DNA from: Patescibacteria group bacterium
GTDB lineage: Bacteria; Patescibacteriota; Minisyncoccia; Minisyncoccales; JAGOPM01
DNA: 5,993 bases
Direction of reading: 5' to 3'
Assembly: GCA_022710815.1 (NCBI GenBank)
Contig: JAKLGF010000030.1
Coordinates: 1-5,993, forward strand
Positions 1 through 4,873 of the stretch are shown here, in pieces; the first letter of the stretch is position 1, and each line of letters opens with the position of its first letter. Both the position numbers and the translations under genes were made by a program. A model generated the notes under the pieces. The model did no database searches. It saw only the letters and a program-made list of their open reading frames with translations, and had not been told where the DNA came from.

Positions 1-393
1 TTGCCTTTGATTTACACTGGAATAGCAAAAGAAAAAAGAGAGGAAGCTGCTGCCAAAGCCTTGGCAATGGCCTCATTTCCAGAGAAATTCTGGAATTATC
101 TGCCCAATCAACTTTCAGGAGGTATGATGCAGAGAGTGGCAATTGCCAGGGCATTGGCGACAAATCCATCTTTAATTTTAGCTGACGAGCCAACTGGAAA
201 TTTGGATAGTGTGACTGGCCAGGCAGTAATGGAAACTTTGCAGAATTTGCATCAGAATCATAAGACAACAATTGTTTTGATTACTCACGAAGCAGATGTG
301 GCCCAATATGCCCAAAGAATTATTCATATTAAAGACGGGAATATTGTTAGTGATCAGAAAAATATGGAACAGAAAATAGCAAAAAGCAATTAA
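1..393 (+). CDS. ABC transporter ATP-binding subunit, MacB/LolD type (3' part only)
   Basis: This is the C-terminal 130 residues of an ATPase that powers a MacB/FtsX-type permease on the cytoplasmic face of the membrane. Visible motifs, counted from base 1, are the ABC signature LSGGMMQR (38-45), Walker B LILADEP (58-64), the D-loop GNLD (66-69) and the H-loop histidine in ITHE (H96). Walker A and the Q-loop are absent because they lie upstream of the window. The leading TTG is an internal leucine of the usual 'LPLIY' stretch, not a start. The residues after LSGG are MMQ, where QQQ is common; this variant also occurs in the family. The stop codon directly abuts the ATG of the permease gene, so the two are co-translated. 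MacB of E. coli carries both domains in one chain, whereas here they are separate. The substrate cannot be told from the ATPase. Confidence 0.93.
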   Translation: MPLIYTGIAKEKREEAAAKALAMASFPEKFWNYLPNQLSGGMMQRVAIARALATNPSLILADEPTGNLDSVTGQAVMETLQNLHQNHKTTIVLITHEADVAQYAQRIIHIKDGNIVSDQKNMEQKIAKSN

Positions 394-1608
394 ATGGAAA
401 TAAAAGATTTATTTGAAGAAATATCATCAGCTATTTTGTCCAACAAAGCCAGATCAGGTTTGACTGTGTTAGGAATTGTTATTGGCATTGCTTCAGTTAT
501 TGCTATGGTTTCTATTGGAGAAGGAACTCAGCAAAATATTCAATCAAATATTGAGGGCTTGGGCTCTAATTTATTAATTATCTATCCCGGAGCTTCGCAG
601 GGAAACAATAAAGGATTTGTTTCGGGAGGGAGAGGAAGCGCTCGGACTTTGAAAAATGAAGATGCTCAGGCTTTAAGCCAATTGCCAGAAATCTTGGCAG
701 TTTCTCCAGAATCCCAACAAAGGTATCAGATAGTGGCTCCTACTGGTAATAATACTAATGCGACAGTAATTGGATCCGAACCTTCGTATTTTATTGCTCG
801 CAATGCTCAAGTGGAAAGAGGAATTTCTCTTAATGAAACTCATGTGGCTAGTCAGGCAAAAGTAGCAGTAATCGGACCCACTATTGCCAGTGATTTATTC
901 GGAGAGAATGATCCTTTAGGAAAGACAATAAAGATAAACAAAAAAGAGTTCAAGGTTATTGGAATTTTGAAAGCCAAAGGGGGATCAGGATTCTTTAGCT
1001 CTGATCAAACAATTTTGGTTCCTCTGAGTACCATGCAGAGAGTTTTATCTGGCGCTGATTATCTTTCCACAATTGCTGTGGCAGTAGCTGACAAAGATCA
1101 AATGACTTTTGCCCAGGAAACCATTACTCAGGTTTTGCTGACAAAACATAAAGTAACAGAAGCTGATTTTTCTATTATGTCACAGGCTGACATTTTGGGA
1201 ACCTTAACTCAAGTAACAATGACTTTTACTATATTTCTAGCTTCAATTGCTGGAATATCTTTGATTGTGGGAGGAATTGGAATTATGAATATGATGTTAA
1301 CAGCTGTTACAGAAAGAACTAGAGAAATTGGGTTAAGAAAAGCAGTAGGAGCTAAAGAAAAAGATATTGTTGCTCAATTTTTGGGAGAAGCAATTACTTT
1401 AACGTTTCTAGGAGGATTTATTGGAATTGTAATAGGCGCGCTGATTGCTGTAGCTATATCTCAAATTGCTTCTATGAATACTCAAGTATCGCTAAGAGCA
1501 ATATTATTGGCTTTTGGAGTATCGGCAGTGATTGGAATTGTTTTTGGATATTACCCAGCTAAAAGAGCAGCCAGATTAAATCCGATTGATGCTTTACGTT
1601 ATGAATAA
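394..1608 (+). CDS. MacB/FtsX-family ABC transporter permease
   Basis: This 404-residue permease is partner to the preceding ATPase. It has the MacB layout: a cytoplasmic N-terminus, a first membrane helix at about 22-42 (GLTVLGIVIGIASVIAMVSI), a large extracytoplasmic MacB-PCD-type domain at about 43-270, then three helices near 272-300, 328-357 and 366-386. Family signatures are GIMNMMLTAVTERTREIGLR (296-315), followed by KAVGA, and the C-terminal PAKRAARLNPIDALRYE (388-404). Such complexes work by mechanotransmission to export peptides, drugs or lipoproteins rather than by moving substrate through the permease. The ATG follows the ATPase stop with no spacer and has no clear Shine-Dalgarno, so translation probably depends on termination-reinitiation. 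An adaptor (MacA/HlyD-like) often precedes this pair and may lie upstream of the window. The substrate is unknown. Confidence 0.95.
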   Translation: MEIKDLFEEISSAILSNKARSGLTVLGIVIGIASVIAMVSIGEGTQQNIQSNIEGLGSNLLIIYPGASQGNNKGFVSGGRGSARTLKNEDAQALSQLPEILAVSPESQQRYQIVAPTGNNTNATVIGSEPSYFIARNAQVERGISLNETHVASQAKVAVIGPTIASDLFGENDPLGKTIKINKKEFKVIGILKAKGGSGFFSSDQTILVPLSTMQRVLSGADYLSTIAVAVADKDQMTFAQETITQVLLTKHKVTEADFSIMSQADILGTLTQVTMTFTIFLASIAGISLIVGGIGIMNMMLTAVTERTREIGLRKAVGAKEKDIVAQFLGEAITLTFLGGFIGIVIGALIAVAISQIASMNTQVSLRAILLAFGVSAVIGIVFGYYPAKRAARLNPIDALRYE

Positions 1609-1636
1609 AATAAAGGTCGCAAACAATTAAAACAAT

Positions 1637-2101
1637 ATGGATAAAAAAATTACAAATTTAATTATTGTGGGAGCAATTGCTTTAGTTTTAGGTTTTGTTA
1701 TTGGCATGCAATATGGAAAAACACAGGCTAGAAATAATAATTTCCCAGGCCAACAAAGAATGATGCAGAGAAGAACTGGAGATAATGCCAGCTTTTTGGT
1801 TGGAGAAGTTATTAAAAAAGATGATAAAAGCATAACCATTAAAAATAGAGATGGGGGAAATAAGATTGTTTTCTTTTCACCTAGCACATCAATTGGCAAA
1901 TTTGGAACGACTACAATTGACCAGGTCACAGTTGGGCAAACAATCAATGCTAGAGGCCAAGCCAATCCCGATGGAAGCGTTGTTTCAACAATGATTCAAA
2001 TAATGCCCGAAGGAGGTAATATGCCTGGATTTGGAGGCCCTGGACAGCCAGGACAAGGCCAACAACCACTAACTCCAACCAATAATCCTCAGCCCCAATA
2101 A
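1637..2101 (+). CDS. Membrane-anchored DUF5666-type protein
   Basis: This 154-residue protein has an N-terminal membrane anchor or uncleaved signal (about 7-26, LIIVGAIALVLGFVIGM), a basic and Gln-rich linker with RMMQRR at 41-46, then a small beta-rich domain at about 52-123. That domain reads FLVGEVIKKDDKSITIK, followed by a KIVFFSPST segment, VGQTINARG and DGSVVSTMIQI. The pattern is that of DUF5666 (an OB-like fold of unknown role), which I recognise by its GEV-x-DD-x-SITIK and DGS-x-IQI blocks. The tail (124-154) is rich in Gly, Pro and Gln and probably disordered. It begins 28 bases after the permease stop, with no terminator between, and a terminator follows it, so it is the last gene of the exporter operon. 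No good Shine-Dalgarno is visible. It is probably an extracytoplasmic accessory of the exporter; that role is inferred from position only. Confidence 0.85.
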   Translation: MDKKITNLIIVGAIALVLGFVIGMQYGKTQARNNNFPGQQRMMQRRTGDNASFLVGEVIKKDDKSITIKNRDGGNKIVFFSPSTSIGKFGTTTIDQVTVGQTINARGQANPDGSVVSTMIQIMPEGGNMPGFGGPGQPGQGQQPLTPTNNPQPQ

Positions 2102-2126
2102 GATTAAGACAGTTAATCATTTTTTA

Positions 2127-2158
2127 AAAACACCCTTCAATAGGGTGTTTTAATTTTA
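2127..2158 (+). terminator. Rho-independent terminator of the exporter operon
   Basis: A perfect 10-bp stem, AAAACACCCT (2127-2136) with AGGGTGTTTT (2142-2151), closes a 5-base loop and is followed by a T-rich tail. It lies 25 bases after the DUF5666 stop. The A-tract on the left arm would also give a partial U-tract on the other strand. Confidence 0.88.
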
Positions 2159-2176
2159 CTCATTATTTCATCAGGG

Positions 2177-2205
2177 TAGACAAAAAATGTATTTCCTGGC
2201 ATATT
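2177..2205 (+). promoter_or_regulatory. Possible prs promoter
   Basis: TAGACA (2177-2182, five of six matches to the -35 consensus) is followed by a 17-base spacer and CATATT (2200-2205, four of six to the -10). It sits after the exporter terminator and about 65 bases before the prs start, where a promoter is needed. The match is modest. Confidence 0.4.
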
Positions 2206-2256
2206 TAAATTACAGCAAAATCTAAGGATTAGATGAAGGCGCAGAGATTTGATTCC

Positions 2257-2264
2257 AAGGAGGT
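2257..2264 (+). promoter_or_regulatory. Strong Shine-Dalgarno fixing the GTG start of prs
   Basis: AAGGAGGT lies 6 bases before GTG 2271. No competing ATG in the right frame has a comparable site, so the GTG is the start. Confidence 0.85.
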
Positions 2265-2270
2265 TGAAAA

Positions 2271-3239
2271 GTGAATAACTCAATAGTTTTCTTTTGTGGC
2301 TCAGCTAAACATCTTGAAAAGAGAACTTGCCAAGAACTTGGTATTCAGCCAGGGAAAATAGATTTGGGATGTTTCTCTGATGGAGAACATCATGTTCAGA
2401 TTCTGGAAAATGTCAGAGGGAAAAAAGTTTTTGTTGTTGGAGTAACTACTCCGCCTTTTGACAACTTTCTTGAAATGAGCTTGATTGTTGATGCGGCCAA
2501 AAGAGCATCAGCAGCCCAAATTATCATTGTCCCTGCTTATCTTGGCTATAACCGCCAAGATAGAAAAGATAAGCCGCGAGTCCCAATCTCTGCTGATGTT
2601 GTTTGCGATTTTCTCGGAAAATCAGCCCATAAGGTTGTTTTGTTTGATCTTCATTCAGAAGTAACAGCAGCCTTTTTCAGAAATTCAACAGTCGATGTCT
2701 TGTTCACATCCTGGCTGGCAGTTCCTTTCATTAAAGAACAATTGGGAGAGGAAATATCCAATCTTGTTGTTGTCTCTCCTGATGCTGGAGGAGCCAAAAG
2801 AGCCCAGAAATATTCCAAGCTTTTGGGCTTGGGCGGATCATATGCCATGATTTCTAAAGGAGAACGTCCGGCTGATAATCAAATTGGCAATGATCTAAAG
2901 GTTGTGGGAGAAGTCAGGGGAAAAGATATTATCATTGTTGATGATATCTTAGATACCTGCGGAACAATCGTAAAAGCAGCTATGGCTCTCAAACAGCAAG
3001 GGGCTCAAAGAGTATTTATTTATGCTCCCTTTGCTCTTTTGTCAGGCAATGCTTTGGATAAGCTCCAGACTTTCCATGAAGTAATCACCCAGGTTTTCAC
3101 TACCAATGTCATTTACCACAAGCCTCAAGATCTCCAGGGCAAAGATGTTAAGATTACTATCATTCCCTTTGAACCATTCCTGGCTCAGGTTGTCAAAAGA
3201 ATGGCCAGAGAGGAATCGCTTTCGGAATTGTTCATTTAA
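2271..3239 (+). CDS. prs: Ribose-phosphate pyrophosphokinase (PRPP synthetase)
   Basis: This cytosolic enzyme makes PRPP from ribose 5-phosphate and ATP, feeding purine, pyrimidine, NAD and His/Trp pathways or base salvage. The 322 residues match the usual length of about 310-320. Landmarks are FSDGE (35-39), the ATP-site RQDRK (95-99) leading into RVPISA, the DLHSE block with the catalytic-region histidine (H128), SPDAGG (169-174), the flexible-loop KGERP (196-200) and the PRPP-binding loop VDDILDTCGTI (223-233). K196 and R199 match the catalytic Lys and Arg of the flexible loop, but the residue between them is Glu where KRRP-type enzymes have Arg. The DTCGT form of the loop also occurs in animal PRPP synthetases. 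DLHSEVTAAFF departs from the common DLHAxQIQGFF. The gene is monocistronic, with its own Shine-Dalgarno and a terminator 9 bases after the stop. Confidence 0.95.
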   Translation: MNNSIVFFCGSAKHLEKRTCQELGIQPGKIDLGCFSDGEHHVQILENVRGKKVFVVGVTTPPFDNFLEMSLIVDAAKRASAAQIIIVPAYLGYNRQDRKDKPRVPISADVVCDFLGKSAHKVVLFDLHSEVTAAFFRNSTVDVLFTSWLAVPFIKEQLGEEISNLVVVSPDAGGAKRAQKYSKLLGLGGSYAMISKGERPADNQIGNDLKVVGEVRGKDIIIVDDILDTCGTIVKAAMALKQQGAQRVFIYAPFALLSGNALDKLQTFHEVITQVFTTNVIYHKPQDLQGKDVKITIIPFEPFLAQVVKRMAREESLSELFI

Positions 3240-3248
3240 AAAAACAAA

Positions 3249-3284
3249 AAAAGCGCTTGTTTCAAAACAGGCGCTTTTAATTTT
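3249..3284 (+). terminator. Rho-independent terminator of prs
   Basis: A 13-bp stem pairs 3249-3261 (AAAAGCGCTTGTT) with 3266-3278 (AACAGGCGCTTTT), with one T-G wobble and a 4-base TCAA loop, followed by AATTTT. The -35 box of the next promoter starts within its tail. Confidence 0.92.
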
Positions 3285-3311
3285 GACAAAAACCATATTT
3301 ATTGCCATTAT
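3283..3311 (+). promoter_or_regulatory. Promoter of the nuclease/zinc-protein unit
   Basis: A perfect TTGACA (3283-3288) is followed by a 17-base spacer and CATTAT (3306-3311, four of six). It lies directly after the prs terminator and about 40 bases before TTG 3352, giving a short leader with a Shine-Dalgarno. Confidence 0.62.
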
Positions 3312-3338
3312 TGAACAGGAAATAGCTAATCCTAAATC

Positions 3339-3344
3339 AGGAGG
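3339..3344 (+). promoter_or_regulatory. Shine-Dalgarno fixing the TTG start of the nuclease
   Basis: AGGAGG stands 7 bases before TTG 3352. The open frame reaches back to 3106, inside prs and through the prs terminator and this unit's promoter, so the upstream ATG cannot be the real start. Confidence 0.85.
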
Positions 3345-3351
3345 TTTACAA

Positions 3352-3912
3352 TTGAAAAAAAGAATAATAGTAATTTCTGTTATCTTGGTAGTCTTTCTTG
3401 TTTGCAGTTTGATCATCTGCAGAATTGCCTGCCAAAACAGCAATCTTGGTCTTTTTGCTGACAAAGACTATTTGGAACCTCTTGTTCAGAATATTAACTC
3501 AGCTAAGACTAGCATTATTGTGGAAATGTATTCATTTACTAACCACAGGCCAATTATCTCAGCCTTGAAAAATGCTGCTCTGCGCGGAGTTGATGTGAAA
3601 CTATATGTGGACAATCAGGATCCCAATAATCCCGGAAAGAAAAACAACAAAGGGGAATTAGTCGGCTTGCCAGAAAAAGAATTAGAAAGTGTTGGATGCA
3701 AAGTGAAATGGCAAAGAACTAACAAAGTAATGCACCGCAAGGTTTGCATAATTGATTGCCAAATTGTTGCTATGGGGTCGCATAACTGGACCAAGAATGC
3801 GTTTGAAAACAATGATGAGATAAGCAGGATATTTTTTGATGAAGAACAAGCTTGTCAGCTGACAGAAATGTTTGAAAAAGACTGGCAACAAGCAGTAGAG
3901 AATTATCCCTAA
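3352..3912 (+). CDS. Membrane-anchored phospholipase D-like nuclease (single HKD motif)
   Basis: The 186-residue protein starts at TTG. A basic N-terminus and hydrophobic segment (KKR then about 5-23) form a signal anchor or signal peptide; no convincing lipobox surrounds C23 or C27. The rest is one PLD-fold domain of the Nuc/EndA-like size class: SIIVEMYSFT (54-63), ALRGVDVKLYVDN (77-89) and the catalytic HxKxxxxDxxxxxxGSxN, with H128, K130, D135, G142, S143 and N145 all present. One HKD motif per chain implies that two subunits form the active site, as in Nuc. The family includes non-specific endonucleases and phospholipases; the short length and single motif favour nuclease. The predicted location is outside the membrane, suiting degradation or processing of external DNA. 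It is the first gene of a two-gene unit. Confidence 0.88.
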   Translation: MKKRIIVISVILVVFLVCSLIICRIACQNSNLGLFADKDYLEPLVQNINSAKTSIIVEMYSFTNHRPIISALKNAALRGVDVKLYVDNQDPNNPGKKNNKGELVGLPEKELESVGCKVKWQRTNKVMHRKVCIIDCQIVAMGSHNWTKNAFENNDEISRIFFDEEQACQLTEMFEKDWQQAVENYP

Positions 3913-3919
3913 GGAGGAG
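3911..3919 (+). promoter_or_regulatory. Shine-Dalgarno overlapping the nuclease stop codon
   Basis: AAGGAGGAG shares its first two bases with the TAA of the nuclease gene and lies 2 bases before ATG 3922 (core GGAGG about 5-6 bases away). This arrangement suggests translational coupling. Confidence 0.8.
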
Positions 3920-3921
3920 TA

Positions 3922-4125
3922 ATGGCAGAGATAGTAATCAGTTATATCACTTGCAATCAGGATCCAAGCTTGAGCAAGGGAAAGCCAGACTGCGAGCACA
4001 ATTTTGTTGACACCCAGAAACATTCTTCACAACTGACCAGGAGCGCTTTGATCATTCGCACTGTGCAGAGATGTCACAATTGTCATCAAGAAAGAATCAA
4101 AGTTGAAACAGAAGAAAAGTACTAA
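3922..4125 (+). CDS. Small probable zinc-binding protein (CxH...CxxC)
   Basis: This 67-residue protein has no family I can name. It has C24-x-H26 and C51-x-x-C54 (DCEH and RCHNC), a spacing typical of small treble-clef or zinc-ribbon proteins in which the two pairs bind one zinc. C11 is an additional cysteine. No signal peptide or membrane helix is visible; the C-terminus is charged. It starts 9 bases after the nuclease stop, with its Shine-Dalgarno overlapping that stop, and ends with TAA immediately followed by TGA. A terminator follows 12 bases later. Co-expression with the nuclease is supported by the layout; whether the two proteins interact cannot be told. The strong ribosome site and the Cys/His pattern argue that it is a real gene rather than a chance frame. 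Confidence 0.75.
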   Translation: MAEIVISYITCNQDPSLSKGKPDCEHNFVDTQKHSSQLTRSALIIRTVQRCHNCHQERIKVETEEKY

Positions 4126-4137
4126 TGAGGGGAAATA

Positions 4138-4170
4138 AAAAGCGCAGAGTCAAATCTGCGCTTTTAATCT
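4138..4170 (+). terminator. Rho-independent terminator of the nuclease/zinc-protein unit
   Basis: An 11-bp perfect stem pairs 4138-4148 (AAAAGCGCAGA) with 4155-4165 (TCTGCGCTTTT), closing a 6-base loop. The A-tract/GCGC/T-tract design matches that of the prs terminator. Confidence 0.92.
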
Positions 4171-4181
4171 TTGTTTTCTAC

Positions 4182-4209
4182 TTGCCAATTTCAAAAAATT
4201 CAGTATTAT
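4182..4209 (+). promoter_or_regulatory. Promoter of the tRNA-Ile/tRNA-Ala unit
   Basis: TTGCCA (4182-4187, five of six) is followed by a 16-base spacer and TATTAT (4204-4209, five of six). The tRNA begins 11 bases after the -10 box, so the transcript would carry only a few extra 5' bases. Confidence 0.65.
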
Positions 4210-4220
4210 ATTAAATACTT

Positions 4221-4292
4221 GGGCGATTAGTTCAGTGGTAGAACGCTGTCCTGATAAGACAGAGGTCGTAGGTCCGATTCCTACATCGCCCA
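4221..4292 (+). tRNA. tRNA-Ile (anticodon GAT)
   Basis: This is a full cloverleaf: acceptor GGGCGAT/ATCGCCC, D-stem GTTC/GAAC with G18-G19 in the loop AGTGGTA, anticodon stem CTGTC/GACAG with loop CTGATAA (anticodon GAT at 4253-4255), a 5-base variable loop, T-stem GTAGG/CCTAC and discriminator A4292. CCA is not encoded, so a CCA-adding enzyme is needed. The T-loop is TCCGATT, with C (4274) at position 55 where U, later pseudouridine, is nearly universal. All stems are perfectly paired, which argues for a functional gene. Confidence 0.97.
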
Positions 4293-4306
4293 CATTATTT
4301 GTTAAA

Positions 4307-4379
4307 GGGCCCTTAGCTTAGCTGGTAGAGCGCCTCGTTTGCAACGAGGAGGTCAGCGGTTCGAATCCGCTAGGGTCCA
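4307..4379 (+). tRNA. tRNA-Ala (anticodon TGC)
   Basis: This cloverleaf lies 14 bases after tRNA-Ile. The acceptor GGGCCCT/AGGGTCC includes the G3-U70 wobble that marks alanine tRNAs. The D-stem is GCTT/GAGC, the anticodon stem CCTCG/CGAGG with loop TTTGCAA (anticodon TGC at 4340-4342), the T-stem AGCGG/CCGCT with a canonical TTCGAAT loop, and the discriminator A4379. CCA is not encoded. The gene is probably co-transcribed with tRNA-Ile. Confidence 0.98.
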
Positions 4380-4386
4380 CAAATAC

Positions 4387-4417
4387 AAAAGCCCGCAACA
4401 TTCCGTTGGGGCTTTTT
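4387..4417. terminator. Bidirectional terminator between the tRNAs and the minus-strand small gene
   Basis: AAAAGCCC (4387-4394) pairs with GGGCTTTT (4409-4416) and CAAC (4396-4399) with GTTG (4405-4408), with G4395 bulged and loop ATTCC. A T-run follows on the plus strand and an A-run precedes on the left, so the hairpin can end the tRNA transcript and also the minus-strand gene that stops at 4434. Confidence 0.85.
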
Positions 4418-4433
4418 GTTTGGAGAAAAAGAG

Positions 4434-4655
4434 CTAATGCAATTCTCCATCAGGGCTAGGGGGAGGAGGAGACAGAGAGAACTCACTGTACTTGATTTCC
4501 ACAACTCCCTGGGGGAGATAGTGGGCCACTATTCTTTTGATTGCCTTGTCCATGGCATTCTTGTCAAACTTGGGATCATTCTCACCAACAACAGCATATA
4601 TTGTGATGACTGGGTTGATCATTTTTTGATTCTTTTTATCATCGTTTTCTGGCAT
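4434..4655 (-). CDS. Hypothetical small protein, 73 residues
   Basis: I do not recognise this protein. It starts with a hydrophilic, charged stretch (1-12, PENDDKKNQK), then a probable alpha/beta core: a strand-like VITIYAVV (16-23), a helix-like AMDKAIKRIVAHYL (34-47), a strand-like VVEIKYSEF (51-59) and a Pro-rich tail with four consecutive prolines (63-66). There is no signal peptide, membrane helix or Cys. It is accepted as real because the start ATG (4655-4653) is preceded on the minus strand by AAGGAGGAG with good spacing, a promoter lies further upstream (4731-4759) and a terminator lies downstream. The overlapping plus-strand frame lacks these signals. It is divergently transcribed from the Nudix gene. 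The four prolines would make its translation depend on EF-P. Confidence 0.72.
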   Translation of the reverse strand: MPENDDKKNQKMINPVITIYAVVGENDPKFDKNAMDKAIKRIVAHYLPQGVVEIKYSEFSLSPPPPSPDGELH

Positions 4656-4658
4656 TTA

Positions 4659-4667
4659 CTCCTCCTT
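4659..4667 (-). promoter_or_regulatory. Shine-Dalgarno of the 73-residue protein
   Basis: Read on the minus strand this is AAGGAGGAG, 3 bases before the ATG (core GGAGG slightly further). Apart from one base it has the same ribosome-site-to-start layout as the zinc-protein gene at 3911-3924. Confidence 0.8.
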
Positions 4668-4676
4668 TTTGTAAAA

Positions 4677-4721
4677 AATCAGTGAAATATATTGTTTTTC
4701 TTCAATAGAAGAAAACTGATT
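4677..4721 (-). promoter_or_regulatory. Leader stem-loop upstream of the 73-residue protein (possible attenuator)
   Basis: On the minus strand the predicted leader folds as an outer stem, 4716-4721 with 4677-4682 (AATCAG/CTGATT), enclosing an 8-bp inner stem, 4708-4715 with 4696-4703, capped by a 4-base loop. A 13-base one-sided bulge separates them. Four more U residues follow the outer stem, so it could end transcription before the ribosome site. Confidence 0.4.
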
Positions 4722-4730
4722 GCTGTCTAT

Positions 4731-4759
4731 ACTATAACAAGATAATTTGGTTTTGGCAA
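4731..4759 (-). promoter_or_regulatory. Promoter of the 73-residue protein gene
   Basis: Read on the minus strand: TTGCCA (4759-4754, five of six), a 17-base spacer and TATAGT (4736-4731, five of six). The predicted transcript starts near 4724, giving a leader of about 70 bases. Confidence 0.6.
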
Positions 4760-4770
4760 TACCCAATAGT

Positions 4771-4798
4771 TTGACAAAATGGCCATTTTTGATATAAC
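4771..4798 (+). promoter_or_regulatory. Promoter of the Nudix gene, extended -10
   Basis: A perfect TTGACA (4771-4776) is followed by a 16-base spacer and TATAAC (4793-4798, five of six), preceded by TG at 4790-4791 in the extended -10 position. This is the strongest promoter match in the window. The transcript should start near 4805. Confidence 0.72.
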
Positions 4799-4801
4799 AA
4801 G

Positions 4802-4836
4802 AATGTTGTAGAAAACAACATTTTATTAGCTTTTTT
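4802..4836 (+). promoter_or_regulatory. Inverted repeat at the start of the Nudix transcript
   Basis: AATGTTGT (4802-4809) pairs with ACAACATT (4815-4822) around AGAAA, an 8-bp inverted repeat, followed by a T-rich run ending in TTTTTT (4831-4836). It spans the predicted transcription start, so it may be an operator palindrome or, if the start is slightly upstream, a weak attenuator. A second TTGACA at 4835-4840 lacks a good -10. Confidence 0.4.
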
Positions 4837-4873
4837 GACATTTCAAAAAACAAACATTGATAAGGAGGACAGA

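Noticed and set aside
3106..3351. N-terminal extension of the nuclease gene by 82 codons from ATG 3106
   Set aside because: It would overlap prs and run through the prs terminator and the next promoter; the strong AGGAGG before TTG 3352 and the signal-anchor right after it fix the real start.
3042..3464. Minus-strand frame of 140 codons between prs and the nuclease
   Set aside because: It is antisense to two well-supported genes and crosses a terminator and promoter.
4416..4685. Plus-strand frame of 89 codons after the tRNAs
   Set aside because: It begins inside the tRNA terminator, lacks a Shine-Dalgarno and covers the minus-strand gene, which has all expression signals.
4835..4864. Second promoter TTGACA with GATAAG just before the Nudix ribosome site
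   Set aside because: The -10 match is weak, the spacing is 18, and it would start transcription inside or after the Shine-Dalgarno.
4835..4873. Start of the Nudix gene at ATG 4835
   Set aside because: There is no ribosome site before it, whereas AAGGAGGA sits properly before ATG 4874.
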